Assembly (NCBI GenBank): GCA_034007295.1
Contig: JAVERC010000007.1
Span: 1-64,000, forward strand
From: JACKCP01 sp034007295
GTDB taxonomy: Bacteria; Desulfobacterota; Desulfobacteria; Desulfobacterales; JACKCP01
DNA length: 64,000 bases
Direction of reading: 5' to 3'
In this document: one piece after another, positions 8,740 to 18,013 of the stretch
How the letters are laid out: each line of letters starts with the position of its first letter
Position numbering within the stretch: the stretch's first letter is position 1
The notes under the pieces: model-generated
Databases searched by the model: none
What the model was told of the DNA's origin: nothing
What the model saw: only the letters and a program-made list of their open reading frames with translations
Made by a program: the position numbers and the translations under genes

Positions 8740-8988
8740 TCAGCTTAGGGCAACTCCCTGCTGCTTAAGAAGACTTCTTACTGTATCTGTAGGCTGTGCA
8801 CCTGTACCAAGCCAGTATTTTACCCTGTCTTCCTTAACAGTTACTTCATGAGGATTGGTAAGTGGATTATATGTACCTACAGTTTCAAGAAATCTTCCGT
8901 CCCTTGGAGACTCTGAGTTTGCAACAACAATTCTGTAAAAAGGCTGTTTTTTTCTACCCATTCTTTTTAGCCTGATCTTTACTGCCAT
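8740..8988 (-). CDS. rpsP: 30S ribosomal protein S16
   Basis: Small-subunit assembly protein of 82 residues. The N-terminus [20 protein letters not shown] with the following DSR-like [18 protein letters not shown] is unmistakable, and [21 protein letters not shown] is the usual C-terminal part. It lies 35 bp after ffh and 74 bp before khpA. Confidence 0.97.
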   Translation of the reverse strand: MAVKIRLKRMGRKKQPFYRIVVANSESPRDGRFLETVGTYNPLTNPHEVTVKEDRVKYWLGTGAQPTDTVRSLLKQQGVALS

Positions 8989-9023
8989 AACGATTATTTC
9001 TCCTTTATAATAATAAAAAGCTG

Positions 9024-10355
9024 TTAAAAAGGCAAGATTCCTCTGCCAAGAGATTTCATCATACCTTTTTTATTAAATTTTTTCATCATTTTCATGGTCT
9101 GGTTATAATTTTTCAAAAGCTGATTAACATCCTGAACCTTTGTACCAGAACCGCTTGCGATTCTTTTTCTTCTGCTTCCGTTTATTATGCCGTGATTAAT
9201 TCTTTCCTTTTTGGTCATTGAATTAATTATGGCCTCTACCTTAATAAGCTCTTTGTCGTCAATGTCAAGCTGTTTCATAACTTTATTGTTCATTCCTGGA
9301 AGCATGCCAAGAATATCTTTAATTGAACCCATTTTTCTTACCTGGACAAGCTGATCTTTAAAATCTTCAAGAGTAAACTGATTTTTCCTCAGCTTAAGCT
9401 CCATTTCAGCTGCTTTTTTCTGATCAACAACTTCCTGTGCTTTTTCAATAAGAGAAAGGGTGTCTCCCATTCCAAGTATTCTTGAGGCCATTCTTTCAGG
9501 GTAAAAAGGCTCTAAAGCAGATAATTTTTCTCCTACTCCAAGAAACTTTATTGGCTTTCCAGTAACTGCCTTCATTGAAAGAGCAGCACCACCCCTTGCA
9601 TCACCGTCTGCTTTTGAAAGAACAATACCTGTAAGATCAAGCTTTTCATCAAACACAGATGCAACCTGCAAGGCTTCCTGGCCTGTCATTGCATCTGCTA
9701 CAAGAAGAATTTCAGATGGATTTAAAAGGTTTTTAAGCCTTACAAGCTCTTCCATCATAGACCCGTCAGCCTGAAGCCTTCCTGCTGTATCAAAAATAAC
9801 GCTGTCAAGTCCATCTTCAACAGCTTTTTCAAGAGCTTTTACACATAAAGATTCAGGCTTATCACCTTCTTTTGTGGGATAAACCTGAATATCAACCTCT
9901 GTCCCAACTTTTTTAAGCTGCTCAACCGCTGCAGGCCTGTAAACATCAGCAGGAACAAGATAAGGCTTAAAGCCTTTTTTCCTGAGATAAAGCCCAAGCT
10001 TTCCAGCTGTTGTTGTCTTACCAGCACCCTGAAGCCCTACAAGCATAATTTTAAAAGGTTTTTTACCTGATAAATCAAGCTCGGTATCTGAAGAACCCAT
10101 AAGGGTTACAAGCTCTTCATTTACAATTTTAATTACCTGCTGTCCTGGTGTCAGACTTTCCATGACTTCAGAACCAAGAGCTCTTTTCTTAATTCCGGCA
10201 ATAAAACTTTTTACAACCTTAAAGTGAACATCGGCTTCAAGAAGAGCAATACGCACCTCACGCATTCCGTCTTCTATATTTGACTCACTGAGTTTTCCTC
10301 TGCCTTTCAGCTTTTTAAATGCACTGTCAAGTCTTTCACTAAGGCTTTCAAACAT
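9024..10355 (-). CDS. ffh: Signal recognition particle protein Ffh
   Basis: GTPase of the signal recognition particle that binds 4.5S RNA and hydrophobic signal sequences and delivers ribosomes to FtsY. The 443 residues contain the N domain (1-90), the G domain with G1 [26 protein letters not shown], the DTAGR motif, and [19 protein letters not shown], and the M domain from about 300 ([17 protein letters not shown]) ending in the Met-rich [19 protein letters not shown]. First gene of the operon running to rplS, with its own promoter at 10387-10415. Confidence 0.97.
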   Translation of the reverse strand: MFESLSERLDSAFKKLKGRGKLSESNIEDGMREVRIALLEADVHFKVVKSFIAGIKKRALGSEVMESLTPGQQVIKIVNEELVTLMGSSDTELDLSGKKPFKIMLVGLQGAGKTTTAGKLGLYLRKKGFKPYLVPADVYRPAAVEQLKKVGTEVDIQVYPTKEGDKPESLCVKALEKAVEDGLDSVIFDTAGRLQADGSMMEELVRLKNLLNPSEILLVADAMTGQEALQVASVFDEKLDLTGIVLSKADGDARGGAALSMKAVTGKPIKFLGVGEKLSALEPFYPERMASRILGMGDTLSLIEKAQEVVDQKKAAEMELKLRKNQFTLEDFKDQLVQVRKMGSIKDILGMLPGMNNKVMKQLDIDDKELIKVEAIINSMTKKERINHGIINGSRRKRIASGSGTKVQDVNQLLKNYNQTMKMMKKFNKKGMMKSLGRGILPF

Positions 10356-10386
10356 AAATAATATCCCGTATTAAACTAAAATCTTG

Positions 10387-10415
10387 ATTTTAATATTCAA
10401 GAAGTGATAAGTCAA
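10387..10415 (-). promoter_or_regulatory. Sigma-70-type promoter of the ffh operon
   Basis: On the minus strand a -35 box TTGACT (10415-10410) and a -10 box TAAAAT (10392-10387) are 17 bp apart. The predicted transcript starts about 25 bp upstream of the ffh ATG. It sits in the 114-bp gap shared with the divergent rlmN. Confidence 0.6.
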
Positions 10416-10469
10416 TAAAAAACAAAAACTTAAAGAAGATAAACAATTAAACATAAAGAATTTTTTAAA

Positions 10470-11531
10470 ATGCCGCAACAAGAAATCAAAAATTTTTCAA
10501 TAACAGAATTAGAAAGTTTTTTAAAAGAAAAAAATATTGCATCATTTAGAGCAAAACAGATTTTTAAATGGGTTTATCTAAAACAAACCGATTCTTTTGA
10601 AGATATGACAGACCTTTCAAAGGATTTCAGAAAACAAGCACAAACACTTTTTGTAAACAAAAGGCTTGAAATCAAAAAAATAAGTCACTCAAAAAAAGAT
10701 GATTCAAAAAAATTCCTTTTCTGCCTTGAAGACAATATTTACATAGAATCTGTACTTATTCCTGAAAAAGACCACTTTACCCTTTGCATTTCTACCCAGG
10801 CAGGATGCAGACAAAACTGCAAATTCTGCATGACTGCAAAGGGAGGATTAAAAAGAAATCTTTCAACATCTGAAATTATTTCCCAGATAAGAGATATTCA
10901 GAAATATCTCATAGATTTAAAGGAAAATGAACCTAAAAGACTATCCAATATTGTATTCATGGGAATGGGAGAACCACTTGATAATTATGACAATGTTTTA
11001 AGATCAATAAAAATAATCACAGATCAGGATTTTGGACTTAAAATTTCAAGACGAAGAGTAACTGTTTCCACATCTGGTCTTATTCCCCAGATTGAAAAAC
11101 TTGGAAAAGATACTGCAATTGCTCTTGCAGTATCGCTAAATGCAGTAAACGATGAATTAAGATCAGAGCTTATGCCTGTAAATAAAAGATATCCTTTAAA
11201 AGAACTTCTTTTAACTCTTAAAAACTACCCTCTTCCAAAAAGAGAAAAAATAACTTTTGAATATATTTTGATAAAAAATATTAATGATTCATTAGAAGAT
11301 GCAAAAAAACTTGCATCACTCTTAAAAGGAATAAAAGCAAAAATCAACCTTATCCCTTTTAATCCGCATCCTGGAGTTGACTTTGAAAGGCCTGACAGAA
11401 ATACCATAGAAAAATTTGGAAAAATTCTTTTGGACAAAGGCTATACAGTTATTGTCAGATGGTCAAAGGGAGACGATATTGGTGCAGCCTGCGGACAATT
11501 AAGTGCATCAGAAAACAGTAGTGAACAATAA
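10470..11531 (+). CDS. rlmN: Dual-specificity RNA methyltransferase RlmN
   Basis: Radical SAM enzyme that makes 2-methyladenosine at A2503 of 23S rRNA and A37 of some tRNAs. The 353 residues show the N-terminal HhH-like domain (FRAKQIFKWVYLKQTDSFED), the [4Fe-4S] cluster motif in ISTQAGCRQNCKFCMTAKGG (CX3CX2C), the SAM-binding NIVFMGMGEPLDNYDNVLRS, and the C-terminal RWSKGDDIGAACGQL, whose Cys corresponds to the methyl-carrying catalytic cysteine of the family. The ribosome-binding site is weak. A hairpin terminator follows directly. Confidence 0.96.
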   Translation: MPQQEIKNFSITELESFLKEKNIASFRAKQIFKWVYLKQTDSFEDMTDLSKDFRKQAQTLFVNKRLEIKKISHSKKDDSKKFLFCLEDNIYIESVLIPEKDHFTLCISTQAGCRQNCKFCMTAKGGLKRNLSTSEIISQIRDIQKYLIDLKENEPKRLSNIVFMGMGEPLDNYDNVLRSIKIITDQDFGLKISRRRVTVSTSGLIPQIEKLGKDTAIALAVSLNAVNDELRSELMPVNKRYPLKELLLTLKNYPLPKREKITFEYILIKNINDSLEDAKKLASLLKGIKAKINLIPFNPHPGVDFERPDRNTIEKFGKILLDKGYTVIVRWSKGDDIGAACGQLSASENSSEQ

Positions 11532-11535
11532 AAAT

Positions 11536-11578
11536 ATAACCTTTAAAATACAAAAAAATTCAAAAGGTTATTTTTTTC
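11536..11578 (+). terminator. Rho-independent terminator after rlmN
   Basis: ATAACCTTT pairs perfectly with AAAGGTTAT, followed by seven T. It begins 5 bp after the rlmN stop codon. Confidence 0.75.
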
Positions 11579-11590
11579 ATTATTTTATAA

Positions 11591-11631
11591 TCTGAGATTG
11601 GACAAAAAAGTCAGTTTTAATTCATTAGCTA
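11591..11631 (-). repeat. Family A fragment (terminal part)
   Basis: CTGAGATTGGACAAAAAAGT followed by CAGTTTTAATTCATTAGCTA matches the right end of a minus-oriented element. It abuts the full copy at 11632, suggesting insertion of one element beside or into another. Confidence 0.5.
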
Positions 11632-11776
11632 ATAGTGATTCACCTAAAACTAAATTTTTGTTTGCTTAAAAAAAGATGAAAAATTTAACCTTTAGGATAC
11701 ATTGAGTATTTTGAGGATTAAATTTTTAATCTGACGCAAAAATGAACAAAAAAGGCTGTTTTCGTTCAGCAGCTAA
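11632..11776 (-). repeat. Family A inverted-repeat element
   Basis: Near-complete minus-oriented copy. The inner blocks are GATGAAAAATTTAACCTTTA and TATTTTGAGGATTAAATTTT, and the right end is GGCTGTTTTCGTTCAGCAGC followed by TA. The last bases form the stop codon of the neighbouring minus-strand gene. TA flanks both ends. Confidence 0.85.
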
Positions 11777-12753
11777 ATAATCATATCCTGAACTTCTAAC
11801 TTATCAATAGGGAAAATTCCTTTTAAAAGCTCATTACCGCCTCTTTCAAACAAAATATTGCAGGGATAATCCTTTGGAGCCTTTGTATATCCAGCACAGA
11901 TTGCTCCGGCAGTGAACATATTTTCTCCGTTTCCCCTTAAAATACATAAAGGACCAGGGTAATCTGCTGTTTTAATTTTTATACAGTCAATTTTTGAGGC
12001 AATTTCATCGAGTTTATTATTTTCCTTTTCATTTCTTCCTACAATCAGCTTTTCAAATGGAGAAATTCTTATATGCCTGCCGTAATTCAAAAGTTCATAA
12101 TCTTCAATTTCAATGATTTTCTGAAATTCCATAAGATCTTTAAGCCTTTTGCAAAAAAGCTGATCTGTTAAAAGACAGCCTCCAGCTGGTGCAGGAAAAT
12201 CAGTAATACCGTACTTTTTTGCAAGTTCAAGCTGAACTTTCCTTGATCTTCCGCTTAAATCAAGAAGATCTTCCCTTTTTATCCACCCGTTTTTTTCTGG
12301 AATTGTTTCAGGAAGAAGTTTTCCGCTCAAAGGCCTAACAATATATCCCCTCATTCCTGAATTTTTTTCTACATATTTAAGTGAATTTTTACTCTGAGAC
12401 ATTGGCCTTTGTCCTACGACCTCACCACTGAAAAGAAAATCAGCACCCTCTTCTTTCATAAAAGAACCGGCAATTTTAAACATAAGGCTGTGGCAATCAA
12501 GGCAGGGATTTAAATTTTTGCCATATCCGAGTTTTGGATTTTTAAGCATCTCTAAATAAACATCAGTAATATTTTCCACCCGAAGATCAATATTGTACTT
12601 TTTTGAAGCAGAAATGGATTTTTCAGCAGAAAAAAAAGGAGTTTCAAAAGTAATCCATTTAACATTTATGCCTGCATCAATTAAAACAAATGCAGACAAA
12701 ATACTGTCAAGGCCTCCAGAACTTATTCCAAGTGCAGTTACTATTTTTCCCAT
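11773..12753 (-). CDS. PP-loop ATPase, thiouridylase-like
   Basis: The N-terminal adenylating PP-loop (SSGGLDS, residues 11-17) and two separated cysteine motifs, NPCLDCH (C84, C87) and PAGGCLL (C193), resemble the catalytic layout of MnmA-type tRNA 2-thiouridylases. GEVVGQRPMSQ and the C-terminal ~120 residues (NFACT-R-like) place it in a distinct family often annotated as tRNA methyltransferase/thiouridylase in Desulfobacterota and archaea. The likely reaction is ATP-dependent activation and sulfur transfer to tRNA or another acceptor; substrate unknown. The stop codon TAG at 11773-11775 lies inside the end of a family A element, so the last residues may differ from homologues. Convergent with rlmN. 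Confidence 0.8.
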   Translation of the reverse strand: MGKIVTALGISSGGLDSILSAFVLIDAGINVKWITFETPFFSAEKSISASKKYNIDLRVENITDVYLEMLKNPKLGYGKNLNPCLDCHSLMFKIAGSFMKEEGADFLFSGEVVGQRPMSQSKNSLKYVEKNSGMRGYIVRPLSGKLLPETIPEKNGWIKREDLLDLSGRSRKVQLELAKKYGITDFPAPAGGCLLTDQLFCKRLKDLMEFQKIIEIEDYELLNYGRHIRISPFEKLIVGRNEKENNKLDEIASKIDCIKIKTADYPGPLCILRGNGENMFTAGAICAGYTKAPKDYPCNILFERGGNELLKGIFPIDKLEVQDMII

Positions 12754-12838
12754 AATAAGCTTTAAAAAATCTAATTTTAAAAATTAACATTAAACTTAAG
12801 AATAAACTTTAATTCAAAAAATTCCCAGCAATTTATAA

Positions 12839-12985
12839 TTAGCTGCTGAACGAAAACGGCCTTTTTTGTCCATTTCTGCGTCAGATTAAAAATTTAATCC
12901 TCAAAATACTCAATGTATCCTAAAGGTTAAATTTTTCATCTTCCTTGAACTGAACAAAAAATTCTCGTTTTCGGCCAATCACTAA
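12839..12985 (+). repeat. Family A inverted-repeat element
   Basis: One of the best-conserved copies. It runs from TTAGCTGCTGAACGAAAACG at the left to CTCGTTTTCGGCCAATCACT at the right, with TA on both sides. It lies between the divergent PP-loop gene and the AAA ATPase gene. Confidence 0.9.
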
Positions 12986-13139
12986 TTACATGAGTCTCAG
13001 ACTCATATTTTAAGCATCACAAAAAAATTTCAAGTCCTAGTCAATAACTAAACAGCAATTATAAATAAAAATATTTTTTTATTCCAATTATTCTGATAAA
13101 TTCAAGTCATTATAAAATTTTTAAACCAGGAGCAAAAGC

Positions 13140-15005
13140 TTGAAACAAGAAGCATATACAAACCCGTTTATCAAATCAAGAGTTGACTCGCCTTTTCAAA
13201 GCCATCCAGATCTAAAAACCGTATATCAAAAAGAATATAATTCCATAGTAAAACTTTTGGATACAATTAAAAAGGATCCAGATAAACAAAGCATTTGTGC
13301 AGTGCTCACAGGCTCTCCAGGATCAGGCAAAACCCATCTTTCCATGAGAATTGCAAAAAATCTGATAAAAACCAACAGAATTTTTTATGTACGCCAGCCA
13401 AGTTCCATGGAATCAATTTCACATTTCATATATTCAAAAATACTTGAATCTTTTTGTGAAAAAGTTCCAAAAACTGATTACTCTCAATTTTTACATTTTC
13501 TATCAAAATCCTTTTCTTCAATTCTTTTAAAATCAAAAAAAGACTATCCAAAGGATAAGGAAGTTTTTAATTCCATTGATTCTGACCCTTTAAATATTTT
13601 CAATGAAACTGGTGAGCCTAAAACAGCAGTAAAAGAAAAAAACTGGGAAATAATTGAACAAAAAATTCTTGAATGGTGGGAAAAAGAATTCACCATGACA
13701 GGACTTTGTCCCGAAATTTTAAAAGCTTTTGTAAAATATGCAGCATGTGAAGATCCAAAAAAAAGACAGATCATATTCAGATGGATAAACGGTTCTGCAC
13801 TTTCAATGGAAGAGGCTGAAGAAGCAGGACTTACACCCCACCATACAGATATTGACAATGAATATTTTGCTCTGGAAGCCATAAAAGTTATTTCAAGGCT
13901 CTCTGTTCATGATGAACCTGTTATTATAATTTTTGATCAGCTAGAAGGCCTTGACTACAACCATGGTATGCTTTTTTTATTTTTTGATTCCATAAAGGAA
14001 CTTATTACAAAAAGCATAAACACACTTTTTATTTTTAATCTGTTTGAAGATAAACTGAATAAATGGAAAAATATTATATCTCCATCTGCCTATGAAAGAA
14101 TATCCCAGGTAACCCTGAATCTTGCAAATCCAGACACAAACAGCAAAATTGAAATACTTAAAATACGATCAAAAGAAGCAGGAGTTCCCCTCGATATTTT
14201 TTTTACAGATGAAGAAGTTGAAATTATTGCACAAAATAAAACAATAAGAACAATGCTGATAAATGCCAGCAATCTTTTCAGAAACCGGACAGAAGGTATT
14301 CCTCTTCCAGTAAAGGCAGAAACATATGAGGAAAAACTTGAAGCAAAAATAAATGAACTTCGTCAAGAAATTGATTTGATAAAAAATCATTTGAATATAA
14401 AATCAAAATCTTCTGAAGAAATTCTAATTACAAGAGAAATTGAAGTTTTTTTTAATGAAACTCAAAAAGAAGTTACAAGAAAAAAATTTGAAAAAATTGT
14501 TTATTCAGAAACAGAAGATACAGGAAAGCTTGCAGAAATTGCCTCGTCTTTTACTGGAAATGAAATTCTTGAAACAGGCCGTCTTAAAACATCAAGAAAA
14601 ATTCTGCCTGAGCACATTCTTTTCAGAGGTAAAAATAAACATACTGCAGCAGGATTTCTTCATATGAATGGAATTACCCTTACATCAAGGCTTAAAAGCT
14701 TAAATTCAATGTGCGAAAACTATCCAGATATTAACTTTTTTTTAATGAGAGATGCGTCATCATCGCAAATTACTGCAAAAGGAGCAAAAAGCCTTATAAA
14801 CGAATTAGGTTCAAGATCTAACTTTCATTTAAAAGAAATTTCTGAAAAAGAAAGAATTGATTTCGAACTTTTATATGAGCTTATACTTGCAATAAAAAAT
14901 CTTGATCTTGATATAGAACCTTTAAGAGCACTTTCTATTGCAAAAAAAATAATAAAAAATAATTTTGTTTTTGAAATTTTTGAAAGCTGCGAAATAGAAA
15001 TATAA
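13140..15005 (+). CDS. AAA-type ATPase, large, function unknown
   Basis: A 621-residue cytoplasmic protein. The Walker A motif GSPGSGKTH is at residues 58-66 and a Walker B-like strand VIIIFDQLEGLDYNHG is near 263, with Gln after the Asp as in some STAND/ORC-type ATPases. A conserved-looking block (FRWINGSALSMEEAEEAGL) sits between them. After residue 430 there is a ~190-residue region without a recognised domain (HILFRGKNKHTAAGFLH). The start is a TTG with AGGAG 7 nt upstream. A HelD-like helicase follows 124 bp later on the same strand, and family A repeats border the pair on both sides. Roles in phage defence, DNA repair or transcription-linked remodelling are possible; I cannot choose from sequence alone. 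Confidence 0.75.
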   Translation: MKQEAYTNPFIKSRVDSPFQSHPDLKTVYQKEYNSIVKLLDTIKKDPDKQSICAVLTGSPGSGKTHLSMRIAKNLIKTNRIFYVRQPSSMESISHFIYSKILESFCEKVPKTDYSQFLHFLSKSFSSILLKSKKDYPKDKEVFNSIDSDPLNIFNETGEPKTAVKEKNWEIIEQKILEWWEKEFTMTGLCPEILKAFVKYAACEDPKKRQIIFRWINGSALSMEEAEEAGLTPHHTDIDNEYFALEAIKVISRLSVHDEPVIIIFDQLEGLDYNHGMLFLFFDSIKELITKSINTLFIFNLFEDKLNKWKNIISPSAYERISQVTLNLANPDTNSKIEILKIRSKEAGVPLDIFFTDEEVEIIAQNKTIRTMLINASNLFRNRTEGIPLPVKAETYEEKLEAKINELRQEIDLIKNHLNIKSKSSEEILITREIEVFFNETQKEVTRKKFEKIVYSETEDTGKLAEIASSFTGNEILETGRLKTSRKILPEHILFRGKNKHTAAGFLHMNGITLTSRLKSLNSMCENYPDINFFLMRDASSSQITAKGAKSLINELGSRSNFHLKEISEKERIDFELLYELILAIKNLDLDIEPLRALSIAKKIIKNNFVFEIFESCEIEI

Positions 15006-15129
15006 ATTTTTTTAAAATTATAAAAAGATTAGAACTAAAACAGTCTTTTTATAGATTAAAATTCTGGTTTTCCCTTAATGATTATGATAAAAAATCTGAT
15101 TTATCTTCAATTTGGGAAAAAGCAGAAGT

Positions 15130-17268
15130 ATGGAACTTTTTAAAAATATAATTTCTGATGAAGAAACAAGGCTTAAAAATCTTATTGAAAACTCAAAAAA
15201 AGTATTTTCCGACGAAAAAAAGACAAGAGAAAATATTGCCGAAGAAATCAAACAGTTAAGAAAAGAAAAGCTTGAAACTTTAGACTTTAATGAAAAAAAT
15301 AAAATTGAAGAGGATATAAAAAGACTTCAAATAAAATCCTCAAGATATATTTTTCAAGACCCTGCAGTTTTAAGATCACCTTATTTTGGAATTTTAGAAC
15401 TTCTTGACTCAAAACTTGGCAGACTATCCTATAAAATCGGCAAAAAAACAATTTTTGGAGAAAATGGAAAAGTTTCTGTAATTGACTGGAGAGAAGCACC
15501 CATTTCAAGACTTTTTTATGAATACGAATCAGGCGAAGACTATGACGAGGATATAAGAGGACAGGAAAGATCAGGTGAAATAAAACTTAAAAGAAGAGTC
15601 GGAATAAAAAACAAAGAATTAAAATCCATTTCAGAAAAAAAAACAACCCTTGTAAAAGATAACAAAGGCAATTGGTCAGAGAAAAAAACATTTGAATCAT
15701 CAGCACAAAGAAAAGAAGAAAAAAAAGATCATTGTCTTCCTGAAATAACAGCTCTAATAAGCAAAGATCAATTTCGTGCAATAACACTTGAGCCTGAAAA
15801 AACATTTATTTTACAGGGGAGTGCAGGAAGCGGCAAAACCACAATAGGTCTTCACAGGATTGCATATATGTCATATTCATATCCTGAAAAATTTCCCCCT
15901 TATAAAATTCTTATAATAATGTACAACAAATCACTTCAAAAATATATTGAGGGAGTTCTTCCAGAACTTGGTATTTCAGGGGGAGTAAAAACACTTACTT
16001 TCCATAAATTTGCATTTTCAATTCTTTCAAAAGAAAAATTTGTTTCAAAATGGAGAAACGGCAATCCCCAAACTTATAAAATTAAAAAAAGCGGTTTTGC
16101 AGTAAAGCTTGTTAATGCTTATGCAGAAAGACTTTTTGAAAAATCAATGGAATGGATTACACAAAAATTTATGGAGCAGAAATTTTTAAAGGAAATTGAA
16201 ACAATAAATAATGCTTCATCATTAAAAGAGCTTATAAATATTTTAGAAGACCTTAAGTCAATTAGGCCTGATTCAATTGAAAATATTACAAAGGCTGGTA
16301 TTTCATCAAAACTTTTATCTAGACTAAAAAACCATAATCTTGATCTTTATAAAATTTTTACTGATGAAAACTTAATCAAAAAAACAGCTGAAAAAGAAAA
16401 TTTTATAATTAATGACATAGAGATTAATGAGCTTGTAAGCAGTCAAAAAAATTTTTATGAAAACAATGAAAGCGATTTTGCTGATATTGGGATTCTTATT
16501 TACCTTCTTCAAATAAAAGGAATTGAGTCCGCACTTCCAGATTTTTCACATATAATGGTTGATGAGGCACAGGATTTAAGTCCTGCAGAACTTGCTGCTG
16601 TAATAAATGCATCAGATGAAAAAAAATCAGTTACAATCTGCGGAGATATGGCACAAACCATTAAAAATGATGTTTATTTTGATAAAAAAAAAGGATTTGC
16701 AGGATTTGTAAGGGAACTTTCATCCACAAACAAAGCTTCTACAGCAGCAGAAACTTTAAAAGTAGGCTACAGAGCAACTCAGGAAATAATGAATGCAGCC
16801 TGGTATATAATGAGGGAAACAAACGAAAATGCCTTATATTCAAGAAAAGGTGAACCTGTTTCAATAATTTCAACTGCCTCATTTGATGAAACAGTTTTCA
16901 GAACAAAATCTTTTATTATATCCCATCATTCAAAACGTCCAAATTCCTTAACCTGTATAATCTGCAAATTTAAAAAAGATGCAGATAAAATTTTTGAAGA
17001 GCTCAACAAAAACTCAGAAATCAAAAATTTAAGAAGACATGAAAAAGATGATTTTATTTTTACCCCGGGAGTTATTGTTACAAATGCTCATCAGGTAAAA
17101 GGACTTGAATTTTCAAATGTGATTTTCATAAATCCCTCAGAATTTCAATTCCAGGACAATGATCACGACAGAATGCTTCTTCACGTTGCCTTTACAAGAG
17201 CTTCTGAAAAATTAATCATAATAGGCCACGAAAAAATGGCCTATAACCTTTCAGAATACAGGCCTTAA
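15130..17268 (+). CDS. HelD-like SF1 (UvrD/Rep family) helicase
   Basis: About 712 residues. The N-terminal coiled coil (residues 1-75) leads into SPYFGILELLD and VIDWREAPISRLFYEY, motifs typical of HelD/helicase IV-like proteins, some of which pull RNA polymerase off DNA. Walker A GSAGSGKTTIG is near residue 231, motif II VDEAQDLSP near 477, then CGDMAQTIKND, VGYRATQEIM and the C-terminal TNAHQVKGLEFSNVIF and HVAFTRASEKL. I prefer the ATG at 15130 (MELFKNIISDE) over the upstream in-frame TTG at 15112, because HelD proteins usually begin at this helix. It probably shares a transcript with the AAA ATPase gene upstream. Role: RNA polymerase recycling, or helicase arm of a two-gene module. Confidence 0.82.
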   Translation: MELFKNIISDEETRLKNLIENSKKVFSDEKKTRENIAEEIKQLRKEKLETLDFNEKNKIEEDIKRLQIKSSRYIFQDPAVLRSPYFGILELLDSKLGRLSYKIGKKTIFGENGKVSVIDWREAPISRLFYEYESGEDYDEDIRGQERSGEIKLKRRVGIKNKELKSISEKKTTLVKDNKGNWSEKKTFESSAQRKEEKKDHCLPEITALISKDQFRAITLEPEKTFILQGSAGSGKTTIGLHRIAYMSYSYPEKFPPYKILIIMYNKSLQKYIEGVLPELGISGGVKTLTFHKFAFSILSKEKFVSKWRNGNPQTYKIKKSGFAVKLVNAYAERLFEKSMEWITQKFMEQKFLKEIETINNASSLKELINILEDLKSIRPDSIENITKAGISSKLLSRLKNHNLDLYKIFTDENLIKKTAEKENFIINDIEINELVSSQKNFYENNESDFADIGILIYLLQIKGIESALPDFSHIMVDEAQDLSPAELAAVINASDEKKSVTICGDMAQTIKNDVYFDKKKGFAGFVRELSSTNKASTAAETLKVGYRATQEIMNAAWYIMRETNENALYSRKGEPVSIISTASFDETVFRTKSFIISHHSKRPNSLTCIICKFKKDADKIFEELNKNSEIKNLRRHEKDDFIFTPGVIVTNAHQVKGLEFSNVIFINPSEFQFQDNDHDRMLLHVAFTRASEKLIIIGHEKMAYNLSEYRP

Positions 17269-17279
17269 AAAATGACACA

Positions 17280-17410
17280 GCTTATAACTAAAACTGTCTT
17301 TTTGTTCCATCTAAAGCCAGATTCAAAATTTAATCCTCAAAATACTAAATCATACTAAAGCCAAATTTTTGGCTTAAACTGAAACAAAATCTTTTTTTTA
17401 GACAAGTAAC
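17280..17410 (+). repeat. Family A inverted-repeat element, degenerate
   Basis: Located between the convergent helicase and response-regulator genes. AAAACTGTCTTTTTGTTCCA and CAGATTCAAAATTTAATCCT, then CAAAATACTAAAT, follow the consensus; the right third is eroded. Confidence 0.6.
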
Positions 17411-17416
17411 CAGACC

Positions 17417-18013
17417 CTAATCAAATTTTTTATCAATTTTTTCGTAAATATCAGGATAATACTTTTTTACGCAGTCAGGACACATTCCATGGGAAAATTT
17501 TGCATATGATCTTTCTTCAATATATTTTTCAACATCCTCCCAAAAACCCTTATCATCCCTTATTTTTTTGCAGCAGGCACAAATTGGAATAAATCCCTTT
17601 AAAGTTTTAATTTCCTCCCTTGAACGCTTTAGTTCAACATGAGTATTAACCCTTGCAAGAAGTTCTCTTGGATTAAAAGGCTTTTTTATATAATCAACAC
17701 CGCCTGTTTCAAAACCTTTGACTATGTCATCTTCATCGGTTTTTGCAGTCAAAAAAATAACTGGAATATTTTTGGTTAATTCATCATTTTTTAATAATTG
17801 ACAAACTTCAAATCCATCCATAACAGGCATCATTATATCTAAAAGAATAAGATCCGGCTGTTTTTCCCTTGCAAGTTCAAGTACAGATTTACCATCCCCA
17901 AGCAAGGAAAGATCATATCCGTTTTTATAAAGAATTTTTCCAACCACCTGAAGGTTTTTGGAATTATCATCAACAACCATTATAAGAGGCTGCTTTTCTT
18001 TTGTTTCAGTCAT
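17417..18013 (-). CDS. Response regulator with C-terminal CxxC/CxxC tail
   Basis: The N-terminal receiver domain (about residues 10-130) has the acidic pair in VVDDNSKN, the phospho-acceptor Asp in LILLDIMMPVMDG, the Thr in VIFLTAKT and the Lys in IKKPFNP. After a short helix the protein ends in a ~55-residue module (PICACCKKIRDD ... FSHGMCPDC) with two CxxC pairs and a His, which looks like a small zinc-binding fold and recurs in the PAS protein at 43750. There is no DNA-binding domain. The ATG at 18013 follows a GAGAGGG ribosome-binding site and overlaps the sensor kinase stop by 8 nt, so the two are translationally coupled and likely cognate. Confidence 0.9.
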   Translation of the reverse strand: MTETKEKQPLIMVVDDNSKNLQVVGKILYKNGYDLSLLGDGKSVLELAREKQPDLILLDIMMPVMDGFEVCQLLKNDELTKNIPVIFLTAKTDEDDIVKGFETGGVDYIKKPFNPRELLARVNTHVELKRSREEIKTLKGFIPICACCKKIRDDKGFWEDVEKYIEERSYAKFSHGMCPDCVKKYYPDIYEKIDKKFD

